A DNA stretch of 52,999 nucleotides from Bacteroidia bacterium (GTDB taxonomy: Bacteria > Bacteroidota > Bacteroidia > Chitinophagales > Chitinophagaceae). The translations under genes and the position numbers were made by a program. The notes under the pieces are model-generated. The model did no database searches, was not told the origin of the DNA, and saw only the letters and a program-made list of their open reading frames with translations. Below, piece after piece: positions 43,568 to 51,551 of the stretch. Every line of letters begins with the position of its first letter. Positions within the stretch are counted from its first letter, which is position 1. The DNA is taken from NCBI GenBank assembly GCA_030427635.1, contig JAUIBA010000028.1, positions 1-52,999 of the forward strand, read 5' to 3'.

Positions 43568-45061
43568 TTACTGCCCCTGCCCTGCACTAAAAGCCGGCTT
43601 GCCATCCATCAGGTACAAATGCTCAGTCTTTATCACCTCAAGTCTTCTGTTGTGTATCTTCTGCATCAGATCTATTACCGCCTGATTACTTACTCCCTGC
43701 TGCGGTGTTCTTATAAACCGGCATCGCCAGTGGTCGGTGCAGTATGTTTCAGGAAACCCGTTAGGCCATACTTTAGTACCTCTGTTGGTAATCATCTGCA
43801 GCTGCATGCCACTTACATTGATATCTTTGAGGAGAGATGCCAGCACCTCAGGGTCTTTTTCTTTAAAGCAGAGGAATATATCTGCACCTACCAGCTCCCT
43901 TACGGCCGGTGCTATATCGCGGGGTTTTATGTCGAATGATTTGCTGCCATTCATATAACTCACAGCAGGCAGCTGCTGTGGCTTCAGCCCAAGACGTACA
44001 ATAACTGCATTGGCAAACTCCTGTGTTCCTACACGCTCCATTGATACAGCTTCGTTGTAGACATCTCCGGTATGCACACCATCTTCTATTGTTCTGAGCC
44101 AGGCATTGTGTATTTTTTCTGCCACATCGGCCTGCCCTATATATACCAGCATCTGCACTGCTGCCAGTATCAGCCCTGAAGGGTTGGCCTTATTCATACC
44201 AGCAATATCAGGTGCAGAACCATGTATAGCCTCAAACATGGCAAACCCGGCCCCTATATTGGCACTACCTGCCAGCCCCACAGAGCCGGTAATCTGTGCT
44301 GCTACATCACTCAGTATGTCCCCATAAAGGTTGGGCATTACTATTACATCAAACACCTCCGGTGTTTCTGCTAGTTTAGCAGCACCTATATCTACTATCC
44401 AGTGTTCTTTTCCTATTTCAGGATACTCCTTACCTATTTCATCAAATATTTTGTGGAAAATACCATCCGTCATCTTCATGATATTATCCTTTGTGAAGCA
44501 GGTCACCTTTCTGCGTCCGTAAGCCCGGGCATACTCAAAGGCATACCTTACTATTTTCTCAGTGCCGGGTCTTGATATGAGTTTCAGGCATTGTACTACC
44601 TCATCAGTCTGCTGGTGCTCTATACCTGCATACAGATCTTCCTCATTTTCTCTGATAATCACCACATCCATTACAGGATGCTTTGTATGAACAAAGGGAT
44701 GATAGGAAACACAGGGTCGTACATTGGCATACAACCCCAGCACCTTTCTGGCAGTCACATTAAGGCTCTTGTATCCACCACCCTGAGGAGTAGTGATAGG
44801 CGCTTTCAGAAATACTCTTGTATTTCTCAGTGATGCCCATGCCTGATTGCCGATACCTGAAGTATTGCCACTCAGATACACCTTCTCCCCTATTTCTATT
44901 TCTTCTGTCTCCAGCCTGGCACCAGACGCATGAAGTATGCGCAGTGTAGCATCCATTATTTCAGGGCCTATGCCATCGCCATGTGCTACTGTAATCTTTG
45001 TTACAGTTGAAATCTTAGTGTCAGCATGCTGCTTCTGTGATAATGTTACCTGATCGTTCAT
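43568..45061 (-). CDS. icd: NADP-dependent isocitrate dehydrogenase, long Thermus-type
   Basis: A 497-residue enzyme oxidising isocitrate to 2-oxoglutarate and CO2 in the TCA cycle. Visible: VAHGDGIGPEIMDATLRIL, LKAPITTPQGGGYKSLNVTARK (substrate loop), VIIRENEEDLYAGIEH, MPNLYGDILSDVAAQ and IHGSAPDIAGMNKANP. The extra C-terminal domain (about 150 residues with TNRGTKVWPNG and TDHWRCRF) marks the longer Thermus-type IDH common in Bacteroidota. Its ATG overlaps the purE stop by 4 bp. It is the third gene of the purK-purE-icd operon, an unusual metabolic pairing. Confidence 0.95.
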   Translation of the reverse strand: MNDQVTLSQKQHADTKISTVTKITVAHGDGIGPEIMDATLRILHASGARLETEEIEIGEKVYLSGNTSGIGNQAWASLRNTRVFLKAPITTPQGGGYKSLNVTARKVLGLYANVRPCVSYHPFVHTKHPVMDVVIIRENEEDLYAGIEHQQTDEVVQCLKLISRPGTEKIVRYAFEYARAYGRRKVTCFTKDNIMKMTDGIFHKIFDEIGKEYPEIGKEHWIVDIGAAKLAETPEVFDVIVMPNLYGDILSDVAAQITGSVGLAGSANIGAGFAMFEAIHGSAPDIAGMNKANPSGLILAAVQMLVYIGQADVAEKIHNAWLRTIEDGVHTGDVYNEAVSMERVGTQEFANAVIVRLGLKPQQLPAVSYMNGSKSFDIKPRDIAPAVRELVGADIFLCFKEKDPEVLASLLKDINVSGMQLQMITNRGTKVWPNGFPETYCTDHWRCRFIRTPQQGVSNQAVIDLMQKIHNRRLEVIKTEHLYLMDGKPAFSAGQGQ

Positions 45062-45558
45062 CGTTTGTTTTTTATGGTTAAATCAATGTTTTGCTGTTTT
45101 ACTTTTTGTCTGTTTGCCTCCTTTAGTTCATTAAGTTTCTTCTTTATCTGCTCGTTAGAAACTGCCAGTATCTGCGCTGCCAGTATACCGGCATTATGTG
45201 CAGCATTCACCGCTACTGTAGCTACAGGTACATCATTCGGCATCTGTACTATAGAGAGCAGTGAATCCCATCCGTCTATAGAGTTTGAAGACTTTACAGG
45301 AACGCCTATTACAGGTACTGTAGTGAGCGCGGCCATCATTCCCGGCAGGTGCGCTGCACCACCTGCGCCTGCTATTATGATGCTTATGTTCCGCTCCTCC
45401 AGCGCGCGGGCGTATTCATACATATAGTCAGGACTGCGGTGTGCAGATACTACTACAAATTCATACTCAATTCCCATTTGTTCCAGCACTATAGCTGCGG
45501 GACTCATTATGAGCGCATCAGAGCTGCTGCCCATTATTATACCTACCTTTTTATGCAT
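45058..45558 (-). CDS. purE: N5-CAIR mutase, PurE
   Basis: A 166-residue class I PurE that converts N5-carboxyaminoimidazole ribonucleotide to CAIR in purine synthesis. Visible: GIIMGSSSD at the N-terminus, VVVSAHRSPDYMYEYA with the catalytic His, IAGAGGAAHLPGM and GVPVKSS. The C-terminal tail after NAGILAAQILAV is lysine-rich and slightly longer than usual. It overlaps purK by 8 bp upstream and icd by 4 bp downstream. Confidence 0.96.
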   Translation of the reverse strand: MHKKVGIIMGSSSDALIMSPAAIVLEQMGIEYEFVVVSAHRSPDYMYEYARALEERNISIIIAGAGGAAHLPGMMAALTTVPVIGVPVKSSNSIDGWDSLLSIVQMPNDVPVATVAVNAAHNAGILAAQILAVSNEQIKKKLNELKEANRQKVKQQNIDLTIKNKR

Positions 45559-46684
45559 AGCTTTCTTTTAAAAGATGTTTGATTATTACTGACTTTGAAA
45601 TTGCTTCTTCCCGCTGAATATCTGTAATGGTTATATGCCCCATCTTGCGCCCTTCCATGCCTCCTTTTTTACCATACCAGTGCAGGTGCACATCATTGGT
45701 GCATAGTATTGTTTTCAGTGCTTCTGTTATTGCATGCTTTCTGTGAGCAGCCGGCTCCAGTATATTCATCATCACAGATGCAGATACGGTCTGTGCACTG
45801 CCCATTGGCAATCCAAGAATTACCCGCAGCTGCTGTTCGAACTGGGATGTTTTAGCGGCCTCTATTGTATGGTGCCCACTGTTATGCGGCCGTGGCGCCA
45901 GTTCATTGACATATATTTTGCCATTACCTGCTATAAACATTTCTACAGCCATGATGCCGGTGAGGTCTACCGCTTCTGCTACTCTGGTAGCAAGACTGCA
46001 TACTCTTATAGCCGTCTCCTCGTCCAGCCCTGCCGGGCATATCTGAAAATCCAGCAGCATTCTCTGCTTATCAAATATCATCAGCACAGGGTCATAACAC
46101 TCTATTACACCACTCTCATTTCTTGATACGATTACGGATATCTCCTGCTTTACATCTACTATCTCTTCCAGCACACATGGTTCATCAAATGCCGTCGAAA
46201 GATCCTCTACTGTTCTTAGCATCAACACCCCTTTCCCATCATATCCCTGCGTACATTTTTTAAGCACTACCGGTAGCTTATCTGCATGACTCATGAGCTC
46301 CTGCCTGTCGGCTACCAGCCATCCCATGGCTACAGGTATGTTATGCTCTTTCAGAAACTCTTTCTGTACATATTTGTCCTGTATGATCTCCAGTGTTTCG
46401 GGCGATGGATAAACTTTTACACCCATATCCCTGAGCCTGCGTAACCCATCAATGTTTACAGCCTCCTTTTCTATAGTAACAATATCCAGCTCCTTACCAA
46501 ACCTTACCACATCATCAAAACTCATTGGGTCGCCACACGTAAATGAGGCGCTATACCTGGCACAGGGAGAGTATGTGCTCTTATCCATCACAGCTACATC
46601 AAGACCGAAATCAATAGCATACCTCAGTAACATGGCTCCCAGCTGGCCGCCTCCCAGAATTCCTATTTTAAGATTTTCGAACAT
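45551..46684 (-). CDS. purK: N5-CAIR synthetase, PurK
   Basis: A 377-residue ATP-grasp enzyme that makes N5-CAIR from AIR, ATP and bicarbonate. Visible: GILGGGQLGAMLLRYA, FTCGDPMSF, VVLKKCTQGYDGKG (ATP-grasp), VLEEIVDVKQEISVIVSRN, GIMAVEMFI and YVNELAPRPHNSGHHTIEA. The start MFENLKIGILGGGQLG at 46682-46684 is preferred over the ATG nine codons upstream. It is the first gene of a leftward operon with purE and icd, divergent from a LysR gene 90 bp away. Its use of bicarbonate is relevant to the SbtA gene downstream. Confidence 0.95.
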   Translation of the reverse strand: MFENLKIGILGGGQLGAMLLRYAIDFGLDVAVMDKSTYSPCARYSASFTCGDPMSFDDVVRFGKELDIVTIEKEAVNIDGLRRLRDMGVKVYPSPETLEIIQDKYVQKEFLKEHNIPVAMGWLVADRQELMSHADKLPVVLKKCTQGYDGKGVLMLRTVEDLSTAFDEPCVLEEIVDVKQEISVIVSRNESGVIECYDPVLMIFDKQRMLLDFQICPAGLDEETAIRVCSLATRVAEAVDLTGIMAVEMFIAGNGKIYVNELAPRPHNSGHHTIEAAKTSQFEQQLRVILGLPMGSAQTVSASVMMNILEPAAHRKHAITEALKTILCTNDVHLHWYGKKGGMEGRKMGHITITDIQREEAISKSVIIKHLLKESYA

Positions 46685-46718
46685 ATACTGCTTTGTTTGT
46701 TGATGGTGCAAATGTCTA

Positions 46719-46750
46719 TTGACAGACTCATAAATTTTTATTTAACTTTA
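46719..46750 (+). promoter_or_regulatory. Promoter candidate for the LysR gene in the purK-LysR divergent region
   Basis: TTG at 46719-46721 (within ttgaca) and TAACTTTA at 46743-46750 are separated by 21 nt, close to the Bacteroidota -33/-7 layout. The -7 lies 24 nt upstream of the LysR ATG. The 90-bp region also has to carry the purK promoter and any LysR binding site. Confidence 0.4.
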
Positions 46751-46774
46751 ATATACAAACCATAAACATTATTT

Positions 46775-47698
46775 ATGAATTACACACTGCACCAGCTGAA
46801 GATATTTCTGAAAGTGACGCAGACAGGAAGCATAACCAAGGCAGCAGAAGAGTTGCATCTTACCCAGCCGGCAGTTTCCATACAGCTGAAAAATTTTCAG
46901 GACCAGTTTGAAATACCTATTACTGAAGTAGTAGGCAGGCAGCTGTACATCACCGACTTCGGCTGGGAAATAGCAGCAACTGCCGAGCAGATACTGGAAG
47001 GTGTAAATACGCTCAACTACAAGACACATGCACATCTGGGGCAGCTAACCGGCAGAATAAAAATCTCTATAGTATCTACCGGCAAATATGTGATGCCCTA
47101 CTTTCTTACTGACTTTCTGAAACTGCATCCCGGTGTGGAGTTACTAATGGATGTTACCAACAAAGCAAAAGTCATTGAAAGCCTGGAGCGGAATGAGGTT
47201 GACTTTTCTCTTGTTTCCGTACTGCCTGATACACTTGCCGTGAACTATATAAAGCTCATGCAGAACAAACTCTTCCTGGTGGCTAACCGCGAAAATGAAT
47301 TCAGGAAAAAAGCCTACGACAACACGATTTTTGATAAGCTGCCGCTTATATACCGGGAGCAGGGATCTGCCACAAGAATGGTGATGGAACGATTTGTACA
47401 GGAGAATAAAATACCCGTTCTGAAAAAGATGGAGCTTACCTCCAATGAAGCGGTGAAACAGGCTGTAATAGCAGGTCTGGGTTCTTCTATAATGCCGCTC
47501 ATAGGCATTAAGAATGAACTCAGTAATAACGAGCTGCAGATAATACCGGTAAAGAAATTCCCCATACGCACCCACTGGCATCTTATATGGCAGAAGAACA
47601 AAAAATTCTCAGCTGCTGCGGGCCTCTATCTGGAATACCTGAAGAAAGAGAAAGACAACATTATACACAATAAGTTCGACTGGTTTGAACAGTACTAG
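46775..47698 (+). CDS. LysR-family regulator, CbbR/CmpR-like
   Basis: A 307-residue LysR-type regulator. The N-terminal winged helix (residues 1-60) reads MNYTLHQLKIFLKVTQTGS, ITKAAEELHLTQPAVSIQLKN. The effector domain starts with GRIKISIVSTGKYVMPYFLT, DFLKLHPGVELLMDVTNK and VIESLERNEVDFSLV, closer to CbbR/CmpR-type inorganic-carbon regulators than to OxyR or BenM types. It is divergently placed next to purK-purE-icd-sbtA, the classical position for regulating that cluster. Effector identity is inference. Confidence 0.9.
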   Translation: MNYTLHQLKIFLKVTQTGSITKAAEELHLTQPAVSIQLKNFQDQFEIPITEVVGRQLYITDFGWEIAATAEQILEGVNTLNYKTHAHLGQLTGRIKISIVSTGKYVMPYFLTDFLKLHPGVELLMDVTNKAKVIESLERNEVDFSLVSVLPDTLAVNYIKLMQNKLFLVANRENEFRKKAYDNTIFDKLPLIYREQGSATRMVMERFVQENKIPVLKKMELTSNEAVKQAVIAGLGSSIMPLIGIKNELSNNELQIIPVKKFPIRTHWHLIWQKNKKFSAAAGLYLEYLKKEKDNIIHNKFDWFEQY

Positions 47699-47825
47699 CA
47701 TACACCTGGTGCGTTTGTGCAGCCCCGCAGGCATTATTACATTTTACAGGAGATACCAGCAACATATTTTACACTATACAATCCATACTGAAATCATTAA
47801 CTTGCAGTAACAAAAAAACGCTGTT

Positions 47826-48518
47826 ATGAGAAAAAAGTCTCCGGTAATAGTACTGATAGTACTGGCAATGCTTACTGCTATTATGGCTACAGACTCCTGC
47901 GTACACCAGCCCTATGTACTGCCGGAAGACCAGCGTACCGGCGACCCTGACATATGTTTTGAACGGGATATACTCCCCATATTTCAGAGTAACTGTGCTA
48001 AAAGTGGCTGCCACGATGCGGCATCTCATGAAGAGGGTTATGTACTGGACAATTATGCCAACATTGTAAAGAAAGGAATATACCCCGGCAACCCCGCCGC
48101 CAGCGATATCTACAAATCCATTACCACAGCTACGGGTGAAGATTTCATGCCACGCGATGCACCCGCCCTGTCTGCGGCATCGGTAAGCCTTATAAAGCGC
48201 TGGATACTGGGCGGCGCTATAGATGGGGGTACTGCCTGCAGCACTAACACATGCGATACCAACAACTATACCTATAGCGGCGCCATAGCGCCACTGATGC
48301 AATCGTACTGCGTGGGCTGCCACTTTGCAGCCACCGAACCCGGCGGCTCGCTTAACGACTACAGCAGCGTAAAGGACGCTGCTGTCAACGGCAATCTGAT
48401 AGGCGACATATCGCACGCGGCAGGCTACAACCCCATGCCAAAGGGCGGCACCAAACTATCTGACTGCCAGATAACACAGGTGAAAAAATGGGTAGCCGCA
48501 GGCGCACTGAATAACTGA
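47826..48518 (+). CDS. Secreted c-type-cytochrome-like protein
   Basis: A 230-residue exported protein. The N-terminal hydrophobic segment ends at DSC (Cys25), a likely Bacteroidota lipoprotein site although the lipobox is not canonical. Two cytochrome-like halves follow, each starting at a 'piling up' motif. The first has DILPIFQSNCAKSGCHD (Cys57, Cys62, His63, a Cx4CH motif), then GEDFMPRD. The second has PLMQSYCVGCHFAA (Cys162, Cys165, His166, CxxCH), then YNPMPKGG. It may bind one or two haems. Family members of this design are common in Bacteroidota near predicted electron-transfer or unknown secreted proteins. Function not established. Confidence 0.8.
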   Translation: MRKKSPVIVLIVLAMLTAIMATDSCVHQPYVLPEDQRTGDPDICFERDILPIFQSNCAKSGCHDAASHEEGYVLDNYANIVKKGIYPGNPAASDIYKSITTATGEDFMPRDAPALSAASVSLIKRWILGGAIDGGTACSTNTCDTNNYTYSGAIAPLMQSYCVGCHFAATEPGGSLNDYSSVKDAAVNGNLIGDISHAAGYNPMPKGGTKLSDCQITQVKKWVAAGALNN

Positions 48519-48967
48519 TGTGTTGTATAATCACCACACATGCCGGATGGTTTTAGTATAATGGTGTATTAGGTTAAAGGATAATTTCGTTTATTGTATC
48601 AGTGAAGACAGCCATAAAAAATGAAACTGTTACTAAAACATACGCTCCTTCCAGACTCAAACCACTATGAAAAAACTACTCACAATTTTGTGCATTGCCT
48701 TATGTCTTACCGGTATAGCCAAAACCCGGCATGGCACAAGCAGCAAACAGCAATTGAATAACACTGTAGCGATATCGCTTACCTTCACAGAATTCCCTTT
48801 TTCATACAATCACTAACTGCATGTCAACATGAAAACTTAAAAATACGACGCAATTCAACAATTAAAGAGACAGTATTTGTACACTTATGAGCTTTATGTT
48901 TTTTATTTTATCTATATTTATTAGTGTATATTTCGGTTAACTGTATTTTCTATTAATATTATGCGAT
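48519..48967. other. Gene-poor junction upstream of the AT-rich cassette
   Basis: This 449-bp stretch contains one small frame (48667-48816) and otherwise no convincing gene. Its composition drifts from the mixed core composition to strongly AT-rich over about 300 bp, making it the likely left border of the acquired segment. Weak TATATTTA and TATATTTC motifs near 48910-48935 could serve as -7 elements. Confidence 0.55.
48667..48816 (+). pseudogene. 49-codon signal-peptide fragment, possible gene remnant
   Basis: An ATG frame of 49 codons starts MKKLLTILCIALCLTGIA, a textbook signal peptide. It then continues for only about 30 polar residues and ends in an abrupt TAA. It could be a genuine small secreted peptide, but the lack of a folded domain and its place at a composition boundary suggest the decayed 5' end of an exported-protein gene. 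Confidence 0.35.
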
Positions 48968-51136
48968 ATGCATCCCGACAAATTTGAAAAGGCCCTTCTT
49001 AAAAATGCGACACCAGATTTCAAAAAATTTGAAAGCTTGCCAATGTCTGTGTTTATCAGTTCAAGCGAAGGAGTCATTGTCAGAGCCAACCAAAAAGCAA
49101 ACAATCTGTTCTCCATAAATCCGAATGTAAATAGAACATCCATCAAAGAATTTTATTTAGACAAAAACGAACGTGGAATTGTCATTAAAAAACTAAACAA
49201 TACAAAACATGGTGATTGGCAGTATAATCAAACACTAGAGTTCTTAATCGAAAACAGAAAAATAAGTGTAAGGTATTTCGCCAAGCCATATTTCAACAAA
49301 GCAGGATTGTATTTGGGATGTCTATGCTTGATGTTTGAAATTACCGAATTTGAACGTTTCAGAGAGATTGAAGAATTGATTCCGTCTTGTATTTTTGAAA
49401 TCAATTCATTTGGACGGATTTCCTATAATAACAAAAAATTCCGAGATCAGTTCAATTATGTTGATTCTGAAGAAATTATAGCAGAGTCAATTTTCTATTA
49501 TAAAGATGACTATCACAATATCTTGCATGAGCTTCGTGAAAAAGAAAGTATACTGAATAGAGAGGTAAAGTTTATCAGAAAGAATAAATCTCCATTCATT
49601 GGCAATCTTAATATATTTAGAGAGCTCTTTGAGGAAGACAATATTATCAGATGTAAAGCTAGCATTGAGGATATAACTTTTGACAGCATTCTTTCAGACG
49701 TTCCAATTGGTCTATATTATGTTATTAGTGAGGGACAAAGCGACAAAATTCTTAGTGCCAACAGAGCATTTGCAGAAATTATCGGATTGAAAGATTCTTC
49801 TGAGTGCGAAGGAATAAACATGAAAGACTTACATGTTGACATAAACTCATACACAGATTTTCGCAAGAAGCTTATCGAAGCGAACCATAACAAGTCTATA
49901 CTAAAGAACTACATGATTCAAATTAAAACAGTAGATAATGACATTAAGGATATTATTGTAAATGTTAAATCTATTGAAGAACAACGAAGCAATGAGCGCG
50001 TTGTAATAGGTAGAGTAGGTGCTATTTATGATGTTACGAATGACATCCAACGAAAATTTTCGCAATGGGAAAAGGACTTCGCAAGCTTTTTACATTCATA
50101 TTCTGCACAGTCAGTTACTATAAGGGATAGCCTTCAGGCAATTATGAGTGAACAATGCGGTGAGTTAGAAGCAGAAAATAAAAATCTAATTAATGACACG
50201 GCTAACAAACTAGCCAATGCGATTACTGGCTTAAAAAGTTCATTGAGTACTTTTTTTAAAATTGGACTCGAAAAGAGAGTATTAAATCAAACAACGATAG
50301 ATTCTGTAATGAATAGAATTGACAAATGTGGTGAAATGAAGAATAGAGGAATAAAAACAGCCTCCGCTTTTTATCGTGAGCAAACCCTACTCATTAAAGA
50401 TACCATTTACAGAGAGGTCAAAACAGATCTTTTATCAAGAGAGACAATGCGAATTGTCACTAGTGAGATCGACCAAATATTGAAATTAACCCGCATATTG
50501 ACATTAACATCAGTTGCAAATGAGCTAGACGAAATGTTGCTTGATACAGACATGTTAAAAGAAGCTCTGTCTTTAGGCCTCAATGAGAAAACAAATAGCA
50601 ATAAAGATAATTATAGCGTCAACGTTGTTGATATCATTCGATCAATAATAAGATCATTGGACAGCCTAACAAAAACTAGAAAAATTGTTATTCAAATGAA
50701 TAACAGTATAGACAGCATAACATACATGGCAAATGAACGGCTTCTATATGGGGCCTTATATAATGTCATTCATAATGCGGTAAAGTATTCGTGGGTAAAA
50801 GCAGAAGACAAAGCGTCATGGGTTGATATAAGATTATACCAAAATGCTAAAGAAATACTTATTGAGATTGAAAATAGAGGTGTTCCTATTACAAAAATCG
50901 AACTTGAAAATGATCTTATATTTAATTTTGGTTATAGGGGACGCAAATCGTCTGACCGAGCTAGACCAGGTTCTGGGATTGGGTTGTGGTACACCAAAAA
51001 AATTGTTCAGCAATACGGAGGTGAAATAAAAGTAACTTCAGTTCCAATGAATTTTAATGCGAATGATGATTTTTCAAAAGCTTTTATAACTACAGTTAAA
51101 ATTAAATTAAAAAAAACAAACTATGAAAACAATTAG
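48968..51136 (+). CDS. Soluble multi-PAS histidine-kinase-like protein with non-canonical H-box
   Basis: A 722-residue protein with no signal peptide or membrane segment. Three PAS-like domains are visible at about 20-125, 130-235 and 238-360 (for example VFISSSEGVIVRANQKAN and LSANRAFAEIIG). A long helical region (365-540) would be the dimerisation part. His376 in FASFLHSYSAQ is the only plausible phosphoacceptor, but the usual following Glu/Asp and Pro are absent. The HATPase domain is intact: N-box NVIHNAVKYS with Asn603, G1 box IENRGVP, an F-box-like FNFGYRGRKS and G2 box GSGIGLWYTKKIVQQYGG. It overlaps the receiver gene by 14 bp. Codons are AT-rich, unlike the rest of the window. Confidence 0.85.
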   Translation: MHPDKFEKALLKNATPDFKKFESLPMSVFISSSEGVIVRANQKANNLFSINPNVNRTSIKEFYLDKNERGIVIKKLNNTKHGDWQYNQTLEFLIENRKISVRYFAKPYFNKAGLYLGCLCLMFEITEFERFREIEELIPSCIFEINSFGRISYNNKKFRDQFNYVDSEEIIAESIFYYKDDYHNILHELREKESILNREVKFIRKNKSPFIGNLNIFRELFEEDNIIRCKASIEDITFDSILSDVPIGLYYVISEGQSDKILSANRAFAEIIGLKDSSECEGINMKDLHVDINSYTDFRKKLIEANHNKSILKNYMIQIKTVDNDIKDIIVNVKSIEEQRSNERVVIGRVGAIYDVTNDIQRKFSQWEKDFASFLHSYSAQSVTIRDSLQAIMSEQCGELEAENKNLINDTANKLANAITGLKSSLSTFFKIGLEKRVLNQTTIDSVMNRIDKCGEMKNRGIKTASAFYREQTLLIKDTIYREVKTDLLSRETMRIVTSEIDQILKLTRILTLTSVANELDEMLLDTDMLKEALSLGLNEKTNSNKDNYSVNVVDIIRSIIRSLDSLTKTRKIVIQMNNSIDSITYMANERLLYGALYNVIHNAVKYSWVKAEDKASWVDIRLYQNAKEILIEIENRGVPITKIELENDLIFNFGYRGRKSSDRARPGSGIGLWYTKKIVQQYGGEIKVTSVPMNFNANDDFSKAFITTVKIKLKKTNYENN

Positions 51137-51551
51137 ACTCTTATGGATAGAAGAAGAAACAGAAGATATGTTACCTGACAGATTAAGTTGTTTAATTGCA
51201 TGCAACAAATATGAAGTAAAGATAGTCGACAATATATGCGATGCTACTGCTGAAATCTTATATCCAGAAATTGAATATGACGTATTCATCATTGATATTC
51301 GGATAAAAGATTGTGACGACTTTATCCCAAATGAAAAGTATATCAACAGATTGGGATTACAGTTAATAGAGTTGATATATGAAACGAAACAAGCAAAGAT
51401 GCCCAAGGTCGCAATATATACAAATGAGAGGTGGACTGATATAAACGAAATTATAGAAACATTTGGGGTAACACAAAAACAATTTCGGCAAAAAAGGGAA
51501 GTGAAGACTAACCGTCAATTCAAAAGTTTTATAGAACAGTTTCATGCATAG
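51123..51551 (+). CDS. Stand-alone receiver-like protein
   Basis: A 142-residue protein with the order of a response-regulator receiver domain and nothing else. The strand 1 acidic cluster reads LLWIEEETE (Glu10 to Glu12 in place of the usual Asp pair), then the likely phosphoacceptor Asp58 in YDVFIIDIRI. Thr100 in VAIYTNER sits at the conserved Thr/Ser position and Lys124 in QKRE is a possible invariant Lys. There is no output domain, so it should act by protein contact. It starts inside the end of the kinase-like gene and overlaps the membrane-protein gene by 8 bp, so all three are translationally coupled. Confidence 0.78.
   Translation: MKTIRLLWIEEETEDMLPDRLSCLIACNKYEVKIVDNICDATAEILYPEIEYDVFIIDIRIKDCDDFIPNEKYINRLGLQLIELIYETKQAKMPKVAIYTNERWTDINEIIETFGVTQKQFRQKREVKTNRQFKSFIEQFHA

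Noticed and set aside
46769..47035. Leftward frame inside the LysR gene
   Set aside because: Shadow of a well-supported regulator on the opposite strand.
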